Below, piece by piece: positions 1 to 5,428 of a DNA stretch of 5,546 nt. The DNA lies in assembly GCA_022790685.1 (NCBI GenBank), contig JAAVXQ010000020.1:1-5546 (forward strand), given 5' to 3'. Made by a program: the position numbers and the translations under genes. The notes under the pieces are model-generated. The model was not told the origin of the DNA. It saw only the letters and a list, made by a program, of their open reading frames with translations, and searched no databases. The stretch is from Clostridia bacterium (GTDB lineage Bacteria; Bacillota; Clostridia; TANB77; CAG-508). Numbering within the stretch: the stretch's first letter is position 1; the number at the start of each line of letters is the position of its first letter.

Positions 1-2
1 TA

Positions 3-611
3 ATAATGATAGTATGCTTACGATATTTTTGCAAAGGAGATAATCATTTACTATTTATAGGAGGCTTTGCAGTTGGTTCAGTAACAGAATATATAATAAG
101 TTTCTTAGGAGAGATGCTTCTTAAAGTAAAATGGTGGGACTATTCTAATCATTTCTTAAACATAAATGGAAGAATATGCTTAATGTATTCGTTCTTTTGG
201 GGACTTATAGGAGTATATCTTATGAGAGTCATTAATCCAAGAGTAGATAAATTTATAGATTATATAAAATCAAAAATAAAATTAAACTATATAAAAGTTA
301 TTGTAGTAACTGTTGTTATACTTTTATTTATTAATTGTATAGTATCTGCAATGGCTATATACTATTATTTTATTAGAGTAATAACTTTAAAAGATTTAGA
401 GGTAGCAAACAAGGAACCAGTGACTGAATTATATAAGAAAATATATAATGATAAGGAAAAATCCGACTTTATATATAAACACTGGGGAAATGAAAAAATG
501 ATAAAAACATATCCTAATTTAAGAATAACTTTAAAAGATGGGAAATTAATACACATAAAAGATTTATATCCAGAGATTAGACCATATTATTGGAAATATA
601 AGACAAAATAA
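3..611 (+). CDS. PF06541-type putative ABC-transporter membrane protein (5' partial)
   Basis: This is the C-terminal part of an integral membrane protein of the 'putative ABC-transporter type IV / CmpB' family. The frame is open to the left edge: the codon before the first ATG (position 6) is ATA, no ribosome binding site is visible, and the N-terminal family segment is missing, so the true start lies outside the window. Counting from that ATG, hydrophobic segments are at about residues 15-38, 57-77 and 97-124. The diagnostic stretch VTEYIISFLGE then WWDYSNHFLNINGRICL (about residues 26-59) lies between and into the first two. After the last membrane segment comes a charged tail of about 75 residues ending in the YPNL...DLYPEIRPYYW region, which is usual for the family. 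Despite the family name, transport by this group has not been established, so function is left open. A strong terminator follows 18 bases after the stop, making this the last gene of its transcript. Confidence 0.82.
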   Translation: MMIVCLRYFCKGDNHLLFIGGFAVGSVTEYIISFLGEMLLKVKWWDYSNHFLNINGRICLMYSFFWGLIGVYLMRVINPRVDKFIDYIKSKIKLNYIKVIVVTVVILLFINCIVSAMAIYYYFIRVITLKDLEVANKEPVTELYKKIYNDKEKSDFIYKHWGNEKMIKTYPNLRITLKDGKLIHIKDLYPEIRPYYWKYKTK

Positions 612-628
612 GATTTGTAAGTAAAGAG

Positions 629-661
629 TAGATTGTTTTTTATAAAACAATCTATTTTTTT
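629..661 (+). terminator. Intrinsic terminator after the membrane-protein gene
   Basis: An 11-bp perfect stem (629-639 with 644-654), a four-base loop (TTAT) and a run of seven T residues form a textbook Rho-independent terminator. It ends the upstream gene and insulates the tRNA gene. The stem is largely A/T with four G/C pairs. Confidence 0.9.
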
Positions 662-669
662 ATTATATA

Positions 670-698
670 TAGACAAAAAAAGTTTTATATGCTAATAT
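670..698 (+). promoter_or_regulatory. Candidate promoter of tRNA-Leu
   Basis: TAGACA (670-675, close to TTGACA) is separated by 17 bp from TAATAT (693-698). A TG dinucleotide at 690-691 gives the TGn extended -10 arrangement. Transcription would begin near 705, about 22 bases before the mature tRNA 5' end. Placement directly after a terminator and before the tRNA supports the call, but the -10 matches consensus at only four of six positions. Confidence 0.5.
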
Positions 699-726
699 AT
701 TAAGGTAGTTATAAAATATATAATAT

Positions 727-809
727 GCCGATGTGGCGGAACTGGCAGACGCACACGACTCAAAATCGTGCGGGAAACCATGTGGGTTCGAGTCCCACCA
801 TCGGCACCA
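727..809 (+). tRNA. tRNA-Leu (anticodon CAA)
   Basis: The cloverleaf can be folded by hand. The acceptor stem is GCCGATG (727-733) with CATCGGC (799-805), the discriminator is A806, and the 3' CCA is encoded (807-809). The anticodon stem CACGA/TCGTG (754-758/766-770) closes the loop CTCAAAA, placing anticodon CAA at 761-763, which reads the leucine codon UUG. The variable region (771-781) is extended and contains a GG-GAAA-CC mini-hairpin, the class II arm expected for leucine and short for its class. The T arm GTGGG-TTCGAGT-CCCAC is at 782-798. Every stem is fully paired, so the gene looks intact. Confidence 0.96.
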
Positions 810-813
810 GAAA

Positions 814-835
814 AAGACTAGCTTTAGCTAGTCTT
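814..835 (+). terminator. Hairpin directly after tRNA-Leu, possible weak terminator
   Basis: A 9-bp perfect stem (814-822 with 827-835) with loop TTTA starts four bases after the tRNA CCA end. On the + strand it is followed by A residues rather than T, so it is not a canonical terminator for the tRNA. On the - strand it is followed by a short T run that partly overlaps the stem. It may end or protect the tRNA precursor, or act on transcription from the right. Confidence 0.45.
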
Positions 836-969
836 AAAAATTATCAAATGTAATTATTTGAAGATTGCATTTTGATAGGTAAAGTAATACTTATAGAGTA
901 TTTGGAAATGTTGTAGGAAATGCATTTAAAGATAGATTAGAGATGAAATAGATAATAGTAATAATAATG

Positions 970-1005
970 ATAATAACCGTACATTTTATGTATGGTTATT
1001 ATTTT
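970..1005 (+). terminator. Long terminator-like hairpin
   Basis: A 15-bp stem (970-984 with 988-1002, one G-U pair) closes a very tight TTT loop, or a wider loop if the inner pairs open. A T run (1002-1005) follows. It could terminate read-through from the tRNA unit and insulate the sigma operon. The T-tract is short, so efficiency is uncertain. No gene directly upstream needs it, which may mean it once belonged to a lost gene. Confidence 0.6.
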
Positions 1006-1096
1006 GCAAATGCTATTTAATATTGAAAATAATTATCTAATTAATATTACTTAATAAAATAGAAATTTGATATATTTATTAAAAAATTGTTAAAAG

Positions 1097-1130
1097 TGCA
1101 ACTTTTAGTACTTTAAAATTGTATTATAAT
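1097..1130 (+). promoter_or_regulatory. Candidate promoter of the sigma/anti-sigma operon (ECF-like -35 with TATAAT)
   Basis: TGCAACTT (1097-1104) has the AAC core seen in -35 elements recognised by ECF sigma factors. It lies 16 bp before GTA at 1121-1123, which could serve as the ECF -10. The same area carries a perfect TATAAT (1125-1130) with no good sigma-A -35 at 17 bp. Both readings may be valid: basal sigma-A transcription plus autoregulation. A start near 1136 leaves a leader of about 30 bases. Confidence 0.45.
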
Positions 1131-1155
1131 TAGAAATAAGATCTTATATTCAAAT

Positions 1156-1160
1156 GGAGG
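1156..1160 (+). promoter_or_regulatory. Ribosome binding site that decides the sigma-factor start
   Basis: GGAGG ends five bases before the ATG at 1166. An earlier in-frame ATG at 1154 overlaps this Shine-Dalgarno and has no site of its own upstream, so 1166 is the preferred start. Confidence 0.75.
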
Positions 1161-1165
1161 AAAAA

Positions 1166-1711
1166 ATGGAGGAAGATAAAAAACTATATAGGAGGTTTTT
1201 AAATGGAGATAACGAATCATTTGAACATATTATGAATAAATACATGGAAAAAATAATTTATTTTATTTATAAATTTATAAAAAGTATGGATGTTGCTGAA
1301 GATTTAGCACAAGATGTTTTTGTTTATATTCTTATGAATAAAGAAAAATACGATTCTAAATACTCCTTAAAAGCGTACCTTTATACAATTGCTAAAAGCA
1401 AAACACTTAATTATATAAAAAGAGAAAATAAAATTACATACTTAAAAGATAATGACTATCTTTTTAATGAAGAAGAAATTGAAGACATAATTTTTGACAA
1501 AGAACAGAGCCAAAATCTAAAAATTGCAATAGATAATTTACCAGAACCACAAAATCAAATAATATATCTTGCAGATATAGAAGAATTATCGTATAAGGAA
1601 ATATGTAATACATTAAATATGTCATTATCACAAGTAAAAACATTAATTTATAGAGGCAGAAGAAAATTGAAAAAAATATTAATGAAAGAGGTAAATAATT
1701 ATAATGGATAA
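1166..1711 (+). CDS. ECF-type RNA polymerase sigma factor
   Basis: A 181-residue protein of the sigma-70 family in the two-domain ECF format, acting as a promoter-specificity subunit of RNA polymerase. Region 2 spans about residues 19-88 and includes DLAQDVF (46-52) in the polymerase-binding and -10-binding core and the helix YLYTIAKSKTLNYIKRE. An acidic linker (about 95-115) joins it to region 4 (about 117-171), whose helix-turn-helix LSYKEICNTLNMSLSQVKTLIYRGRRKLKK reads the -35. Regions 1, 3.0 and 3.1 are absent, as expected for ECF factors, and the length is normal. The start at 1166 is chosen over 1154 because the only Shine-Dalgarno serves 1166. The stop overlaps the start of the next gene by eight bases, a tight coupling typical of sigma/anti-sigma pairs. 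The upstream promoter has ECF-like elements, suggesting autoregulation. The specific ECF group and regulon cannot be named from sequence alone. Confidence 0.9.
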   Translation: MEEDKKLYRRFLNGDNESFEHIMNKYMEKIIYFIYKFIKSMDVAEDLAQDVFVYILMNKEKYDSKYSLKAYLYTIAKSKTLNYIKRENKITYLKDNDYLFNEEEIEDIIFDKEQSQNLKIAIDNLPEPQNQIIYLADIEELSYKEICNTLNMSLSQVKTLIYRGRRKLKKILMKEVNNYNG

Positions 1712-3281
1712 AAATTTGGAAGGAAAAAGAAAATACTTTAAAGACTGTGTATACTTAAAATATGAAAATCTAAAATCTACTGAATCAGAAGGAAATGAGC
1801 TTGAAAATATTAAAACAAAAAATAAAATTAAATTAAACACTTTACAAAAAGTTGTAGCATTTTTTATTATAGCTACTGCAAGTATAACCACTTATGCTGG
1901 AATAAGCAAAAATGTAAATATGGAGAAAATGGGATTTTTTAAATTAGGTCAAAATTATGAAAATAGTTTAATAGAAATTAATCAATCAATAGAAAATGAA
2001 TATTTAAATATGACATTAGAAAGTATGTCTGGGGATAAAGCTTATATTATTGCGGAATACAAAATAAATCTTAAAGATAAGGCATTTGAAAAGATGACAA
2101 AACCAATAGAATATGTGAATGGAATTGGATATGACTTACATATTTCCCAAAAAGTATTTGCAAATTCAAAAGAACTTACAAATATAGCTGGATATGTTGA
2201 TAAAGTTTCTGATAATGAATATACATATACACAAATTATAAATATAATGGATGAAAATACGAATCATTTAAATTTAGAAATAGGAATTGAAGATATTTCT
2301 TCTGGAATTATATATGGATTTGAAGATGGAGATAATGAGGCTATAACTATAGGAAAAACTATAAAATCTGAAATAGAATTAAAAGAAAATGAAAATACTT
2401 CTATAATATCAGAAGAAAATATTGATGAACATACTAAAATTATAATTGAAAAAATCTGTAATACCAAATTTCAAAAATTTATAAAGGCTAAAAAAATAGT
2501 AGATGGTATTACTTACAAAGAATATAATGAAAGTTCGTTAGAATATACTAGTTTTACAATTACAGATGAAAATAATAATTCCATACCAAATATGATTTAT
2601 GGTGGAAGTGTTGCAGGCAAGAAAATATATGTAAAAGAAAATGGACAGTTGCAAGAAAAATTTGCATATGACATTAAAGAAACAGATACAATTATGGACG
2701 AAGAAAATTTTATAATATTACTTAGTTCAGAAAATGGAGCGAATACCTTAAATGTAACTCCGGTTAAGAGCAAACTATTTGAAGATAGAAACGTTAATGA
2801 AAATGGAAAAACAGAGGAAGAAGAAATGTATGATAAAGCAACATGGTATCCTGTAAAGTCTGATAATAAAACATATAATGCTACAAGTGTGTTAGGTGGA
2901 AACCTTATTATTCAAAATATAGATATTAATCATGGAAATATTACATTTTATTATGAAGAAAATGGTTGTTTAGGAAATGAATGGAAAGTTTTAATTAGAG
3001 AAAAAATAGATGATATGAACTATGTATTTCCAGTAGAAGAACAAATTAAAGGTGTTAATAGTAATGAAAATAAAATAGTATTTTCTAGAAATGCTAGTCT
3101 AGCTACTGGTCTTAATTTAGAAAAAATATCACTAGATAATATAGATAACTTGGAATTTACATTACTATTTGGTTGCACTACTGAAAATATAGGAAATCCT
3201 ATTAATTTAAATGTTCCAGCTCAAGATGAACAAATTGCAAAAATTAGTAACATACAAATTATAGATTCTGTAGAAGAATAG
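1704..3281 (+). CDS. Membrane-anchored putative anti-sigma factor (DUF4179-like)
   Basis: A 525-residue single-pass membrane protein. Residues 1-48 are short, charged and probably cytoplasmic, ending in the basic KTKNKIK. Residues about 49-67 (VVAFFIIATASITTYAGI) form the membrane segment. The remaining 455 or so residues are acidic, Asn-rich and probably outside the cell. The region just after the membrane, including INQSIENEY and MSGDKAYIIAEYKI (about 92-120), resembles the DUF4179 domain of clostridial proteins encoded next to ECF sigma factors. A further beta-rich C-terminal region would fit DUF5643-like domains, but this is less sure. The known role of such partners is to hold the sigma factor inactive at the membrane until an envelope signal arrives. 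The first 48 residues are short for a sigma-binding domain. No Cys/His zinc-binding anti-sigma motif is seen. The start overlaps the sigma stop, with a weak AGAGG 12 bases upstream, so translation is probably coupled. Confidence 0.75.
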   Translation: MDKNLEGKRKYFKDCVYLKYENLKSTESEGNELENIKTKNKIKLNTLQKVVAFFIIATASITTYAGISKNVNMEKMGFFKLGQNYENSLIEINQSIENEYLNMTLESMSGDKAYIIAEYKINLKDKAFEKMTKPIEYVNGIGYDLHISQKVFANSKELTNIAGYVDKVSDNEYTYTQIINIMDENTNHLNLEIGIEDISSGIIYGFEDGDNEAITIGKTIKSEIELKENENTSIISEENIDEHTKIIIEKICNTKFQKFIKAKKIVDGITYKEYNESSLEYTSFTITDENNNSIPNMIYGGSVAGKKIYVKENGQLQEKFAYDIKETDTIMDEENFIILLSSENGANTLNVTPVKSKLFEDRNVNENGKTEEEEMYDKATWYPVKSDNKTYNATSVLGGNLIIQNIDINHGNITFYYEENGCLGNEWKVLIREKIDDMNYVFPVEEQIKGVNSNENKIVFSRNASLATGLNLEKISLDNIDNLEFTLLFGCTTENIGNPINLNVPAQDEQIAKISNIQIIDSVEE

Positions 3282-3317
3282 ATTACATGTAGATTGGTTG
3301 GGGAGCTTCTATTTTTA

Positions 3318-3370
3318 ATTTTGCTAAACAACGACTATGCCATCTGATTGGATTGCTTCATTAGCGAAAT
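3318..3370 (+). other. Imperfect hairpin with a 33-base loop
   Basis: ATTTTGCTAA (3318-3327) pairs with TTAGCGAAAT (3361-3370) over 10 bp with one G-U pair, enclosing a 33-base loop richer in G and C than the flanks. It sits directly before the terminator hairpin, so the two could form consecutive domains of one 3'-UTR structure. No known RNA family was recognised. Confidence 0.4.
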
Positions 3371-3381
3371 AGTATTTTAAT

Positions 3382-3433
3382 AAGGGCGATAAAGTATTGA
3401 TTATGATTTTGATTGGTACTTTATCACTTTTTT
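3382..3433 (+). terminator. Intrinsic terminator of the sigma/anti-sigma operon
   Basis: The core stem GATAAAGTA (3388-3396) pairs with TACTTTATC (3417-3425). It is extended inward by G-U and A-T pairs to a loop near 3403-3410 and outward past one C-A mismatch. A T6 run occupies 3428-3433. It lies about 105 bases after the anti-sigma stop, so the transcript would have a long 3' UTR. Confidence 0.72.
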
Positions 3434-3527
3434 ATTTATAAGATAATTTTAAAATTTTTAAAAAAAATAAACTAATATTATAAAATTGATAAATGCAAAG
3501 AAAAATCTAGCGTAATATTACATATTA

Positions 3528-3536
3528 TGTTATAAT
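3528..3536 (+). promoter_or_regulatory. Extended -10 promoter of the Nudix-unknown-MBL operon
   Basis: TG (3528-3529), one base, then a perfect TATAAT (3531-3536) make an extended -10 element. There is no recognisable TTGACA-like hexamer 16-18 bp upstream. Transcription would start near 3543, leaving a leader of about 40 bases before the ATG at 3584. Confidence 0.6.
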
Positions 3537-3570
3537 TTTAAAAGTAATATAGAGTGGAAATATATTTTAA

Positions 3571-3575
3571 AGGAG
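3571..3575 (+). promoter_or_regulatory. Ribosome binding site that decides the Nudix start
   Basis: AGGAG lies eight bases before ATG 3584, an ideal spacing. A longer frame could begin at GTG 3554, but that codon has no Shine-Dalgarno and its extension would read through this site. Confidence 0.85.
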
Positions 3576-3583
3576 AATTTAGT

Positions 3584-4132
3584 ATGAGCAGTGAATTAAT
3601 TGATGTGCTAAATGAAAATGGAGTGTTAACAGGTGAAGTGTTACCTAGAGACGAAATACATAAAAAAGGATTATGGCATAGAGCAATTTTAGTTGCTATT
3701 GTAAATGAAAAAAATGAAATACTAATGCAACAAAGAAGCGCAAACAAAGAAAAGAATGCTGGAATGTGGGATATTTCTGTTGCTGGGCATATTTCTGCTG
3801 GGCAAGATTCGTTATCAGCAGCAGCACGTGAAATAAATGAAGAAGTTAGTGTGCTTTTAGGATATAGAACCGAAATAAAAGATTTTAGATATATGTATTG
3901 CTTTAGAAAAGAGCAAAAATTTAGAGATGATTTTATAGAAAGACAGTTTTATGATTTCTTTATTTTAAGAACCTCAGGAGTAGATGACAAAACTTTATAT
4001 TTTCAAAAAGAAGAAGTACAAGCGGTAAAATTTGTTGATTTACAAACAATACAAAAAATGATAGAAAATAATGAACTTGTAGAAAGACCAGAGATTTACC
4101 AAGTTTTAACTAATTTTTTATTTAGATTTTAA
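3584..4132 (+). CDS. Nudix hydrolase, IPP-isomerase/YfcD-like
   Basis: A 182-residue Nudix-fold protein, predicted to hydrolyse a nucleoside diphosphate linked to another moiety in a Mg2+/Mn2+-dependent reaction; the substrate is unknown. The N-terminus ELIDVLNENGVLTGEVLPRDEIHKKGLWHRAI (residues 4-35) and GMWDISVAGHISAG (60-73) are the arrangement of the isopentenyl-diphosphate-isomerase-like Nudix group (YfcD and relatives, COG1443 type). The Nudix box spans residues 68-90: G68, R82, E83, E86 and E87 are present, so the metal-binding REXXEE core is intact. The usual first Glu is Gln74 and the usual second Gly is Ser89. Despite the resemblance, it is more likely a hydrolase than a true isomerase; the isomerase catalytic Cys was not identified. 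The start is set by the Shine-Dalgarno at 3571-3575. It is the first gene of a likely operon, 18 bases before the next gene. Confidence 0.88.
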   Translation: MSSELIDVLNENGVLTGEVLPRDEIHKKGLWHRAILVAIVNEKNEILMQQRSANKEKNAGMWDISVAGHISAGQDSLSAAAREINEEVSVLLGYRTEIKDFRYMYCFRKEQKFRDDFIERQFYDFFILRTSGVDDKTLYFQKEEVQAVKFVDLQTIQKMIENNELVERPEIYQVLTNFLFRF

Positions 4133-4150
4133 GTATATTGGGAGAAAATT

Positions 4151-4561
4151 ATGAAAGATTTATTAAAGACTAATTGCTTTGATACTAATGAAACAATGAT
4201 AATAGTAGGAAGTTGCCTTGAATCTATGCAGCCAGAAGGATATAAAGAATTAAAAAAAATTTCTGAGAATATTTATGATGTATGCTTAGAAAAAGAACAT
4301 CTAAATATGCTAGTAACTAAAGTAATAGGAATGTTAGCAAGAGGAAAAATAAAAAAGATAATTTTTGCTACAGTTGATAAGTCGCCTCATTGTGTACAAC
4401 TTCATTATCTTAGAAAAGAACTAGAAAATGCTATTGATATAAGCAAAATTGATATAGTAAATTATGTGGTTGTAAATAACGAATTAATAGAAATACCACT
4501 AGATGTAATAAGTTTATCAAAAAATTTGTCTAAATTAAAAGAAATACTGGAAAATAAATAA
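4151..4561 (+). CDS. Conserved-looking hypothetical protein with DKSPHCVQLHY motif
   Basis: I do not recognise this 136-residue protein with confidence. It is predicted to be soluble, with no signal peptide or membrane segment. The order of strands and helices (MIIVGSC strand, helix 29-40, helix 48-63, IKKIIFATV strand, helix 83-94, IDIVNYVVV strand, C-terminal helix 121-135) suggests an alpha/beta fold. Motifs that look functional are GSCLES (20-25) and DKSPHCVQLHY (76-86). Cysteines at 9, 22, 45 and 81 with His80 and His85 could bind a metal or act as nucleophiles, but they are not in a ferredoxin-type CXXCXXC spacing. GGGAG six bases before the ATG is a good ribosome binding site. The gene lies 18 bases after the Nudix stop and 39 bases before the MBL start, so it is probably co-transcribed with both. 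Confidence 0.75.
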   Translation: MKDLLKTNCFDTNETMIIVGSCLESMQPEGYKELKKISENIYDVCLEKEHLNMLVTKVIGMLARGKIKKIIFATVDKSPHCVQLHYLRKELENAIDISKIDIVNYVVVNNELIEIPLDVISLSKNLSKLKEILENK

Positions 4562-4587
4562 AGTGATATATAGGAAGAAGTTTTAAA

Positions 4588-4591
4588 GGAG
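4588..4591 (+). promoter_or_regulatory. Ribosome binding site supporting a TTG start
   Basis: AAAGGAG (4585-4591, core GGAG) ends nine bases before TTG 4601. No in-frame ATG lies near enough to replace it, and the MBL-fold homology begins at once after TTG, so the TTG start is accepted. Confidence 0.75.
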
Positions 4592-4600
4592 AATAATATA

Positions 4601-5332
4601 TTGGAAATAAAATTTATAGGAACGGGGTCTATAGGAGCAAAAAGTTTTAGTGCATCAACATTAATTGATAAAGAAATACTAGTAGATATGCCAAACGGAT
4701 TTTGCAAAAAAGCGAAACAATTAAAAGAAGATATATTAAAAATAAAAGTTATATTAATTACACATTTACATGGGGACCATTTTTTAGACATACCATTTTT
4801 TATGCTAGAAAAATACTTTTATAAAAGTTCTACAGAAACAAAAATATATTGCCCAAAGGGAACCTTGAAAAAGCTTATAGAATTGTTTGAAATATCATTT
4901 CCTAGTAATTATGACAAAATTAAAGAAATAATAAATACTGAATTTATAGAATTTGAAGAATTGAAAAATGAAGAAATATCAAAAAATGTATTTGTAGATT
5001 CAGTTTTAGTAGATCACGGAAAATTAGAACCAGCATATGGATATATCATAAGAAATAATAACAAAACTATCGGATTTTCAGGAGATAGTAAGATGTGTAA
5101 TGGTATAGAAAGTATTGTAAAAGAAAGTGATATAGCTATATTAGATATGAGTTTAACAGGGAGCGGAAATGATTCTCATATGGGACTTAATGATATAGAA
5201 AATATTTGTATTCAGAATAAAAACAAAAAAATAATACCAACACATATGCATGAATATACAAAAGAAGTTGCATTAAATAAAAATATTGATAACTTATATA
5301 TTTTAGAAGACGGACAAATAATTAATATATAG
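4601..5332 (+). CDS. MBL-fold metal-dependent hydrolase, ribonuclease Z-like
   Basis: A 243-residue metallo-beta-lactamase-fold protein beginning at TTG. MEIKFIGTGS (1-10) is the usual opening strand of RNase Z-like members. The metal-binding motif HLHGDH is at 55-60 (His55, His57, Asp59, His60). The further predicted ligands are His139 in VDHG, the bridging Asp162 in GFSGDS, and His215 in PTHMHEY. SHMG (192-195) matches the position of the second catalytic histidine region. All ligands for a dinuclear zinc site are present, so the enzyme should be active. At 243 residues it is shorter than bacterial tRNase Z (about 300), and no long exosite arm for tRNA was seen. It may therefore be a phosphodiesterase or other hydrolase rather than the tRNA 3'-processing enzyme. 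It is the last gene of the operon; no clear terminator follows. Confidence 0.88.
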   Translation: MEIKFIGTGSIGAKSFSASTLIDKEILVDMPNGFCKKAKQLKEDILKIKVILITHLHGDHFLDIPFFMLEKYFYKSSTETKIYCPKGTLKKLIELFEISFPSNYDKIKEIINTEFIEFEELKNEEISKNVFVDSVLVDHGKLEPAYGYIIRNNNKTIGFSGDSKMCNGIESIVKESDIAILDMSLTGSGNDSHMGLNDIENICIQNKNKKIIPTHMHEYTKEVALNKNIDNLYILEDGQIINI

Positions 5333-5367
5333 AAAATAATTTATAATAATTAACAAATAAAATGTCT

Positions 5368-5396
5368 TTGTGAAAAAAATATATTTTGGTTATAAT
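5368..5396 (+). promoter_or_regulatory. Sigma-A promoter of the Na+/Ca2+ antiporter gene
   Basis: TTGTGA (5368-5373), a 17-bp spacer and perfect TATAAT (5391-5396) make the best housekeeping promoter in the window. Transcription would start near 5403, about 26 bases before the ATG. It gives the antiporter its own transcript despite the absence of an obvious terminator after the MBL gene. Confidence 0.8.
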
Positions 5397-5428
5397 AATA
5401 AAATAACTAAAGATAAAGGAGAAACTTA

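Larger units (their letters stand above)
810..1090. other. Gene-free stretch between tRNA-Leu and the sigma module
   Basis: No convincing gene was found on either strand. Contents are the post-tRNA hairpin (814-835), a weak imperfect hairpin (842-850 with 868-877, one bulged base), a start-less reading frame at 883-951, a long terminator-like hairpin at 970-1005, and then very A/T-rich sequence up to the sigma-factor promoter. Confidence 0.6.
3282..3530. other. Gene-free structured intergenic stretch
   Basis: No gene with a start codon and ribosome binding site is seen. The left part (about 3296-3365) is less A/T-rich than its surroundings and holds a hairpin (3318-3327 with 3361-3370). The middle holds the terminator at 3382-3433. 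The right part is nearly pure A/T up to the operon promoter. A start-less frame of 35 codons runs on the - strand (3324-3431). Confidence 0.55.

Noticed and set aside
951..975. Short ATA/AAT tandem-like run
   Set aside because: It is low-complexity A/T sequence as found across the window and has no regular repeat unit long enough to call.
1154..1165. Earlier ATG as the sigma-factor start
   Set aside because: It overlaps the Shine-Dalgarno that serves 1166 and has no binding site of its own. The four extra residues add no family homology.
1203..1235. AGGAGG (1190-1195) seven bases before an out-of-frame ATG giving a 10-codon frame inside the sigma gene
   Set aside because: The site arises from codons for the Arg-Arg-Phe of the sigma factor. 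The peptide is tiny and overlaps essential region 2 coding, so chance is the simplest reading. Ribosome profiling would be needed to revive it.
3282..3344. Read-through extension of the anti-sigma past TAG 3279-3281, in frame to TGA at 3345
   Set aside because: The extension is only 21 codons and no recoding signal is evident. Hairpin and terminator structure explain the region better.
3554..3583. GTG start extending the Nudix protein by ten residues
   Set aside because: No Shine-Dalgarno precedes GTG, and the extension would be encoded by the ribosome binding site of ATG 3584.
365..4791. Several open frames on the - strand (for example 365-556, 1679-1891, 2264-2467, 3538-3747, 4462-4791)
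   Set aside because: Each mostly overlaps a well-supported + strand gene, has the Ser/Ile/Phe-rich composition of an antisense shadow, and shows no family motif.
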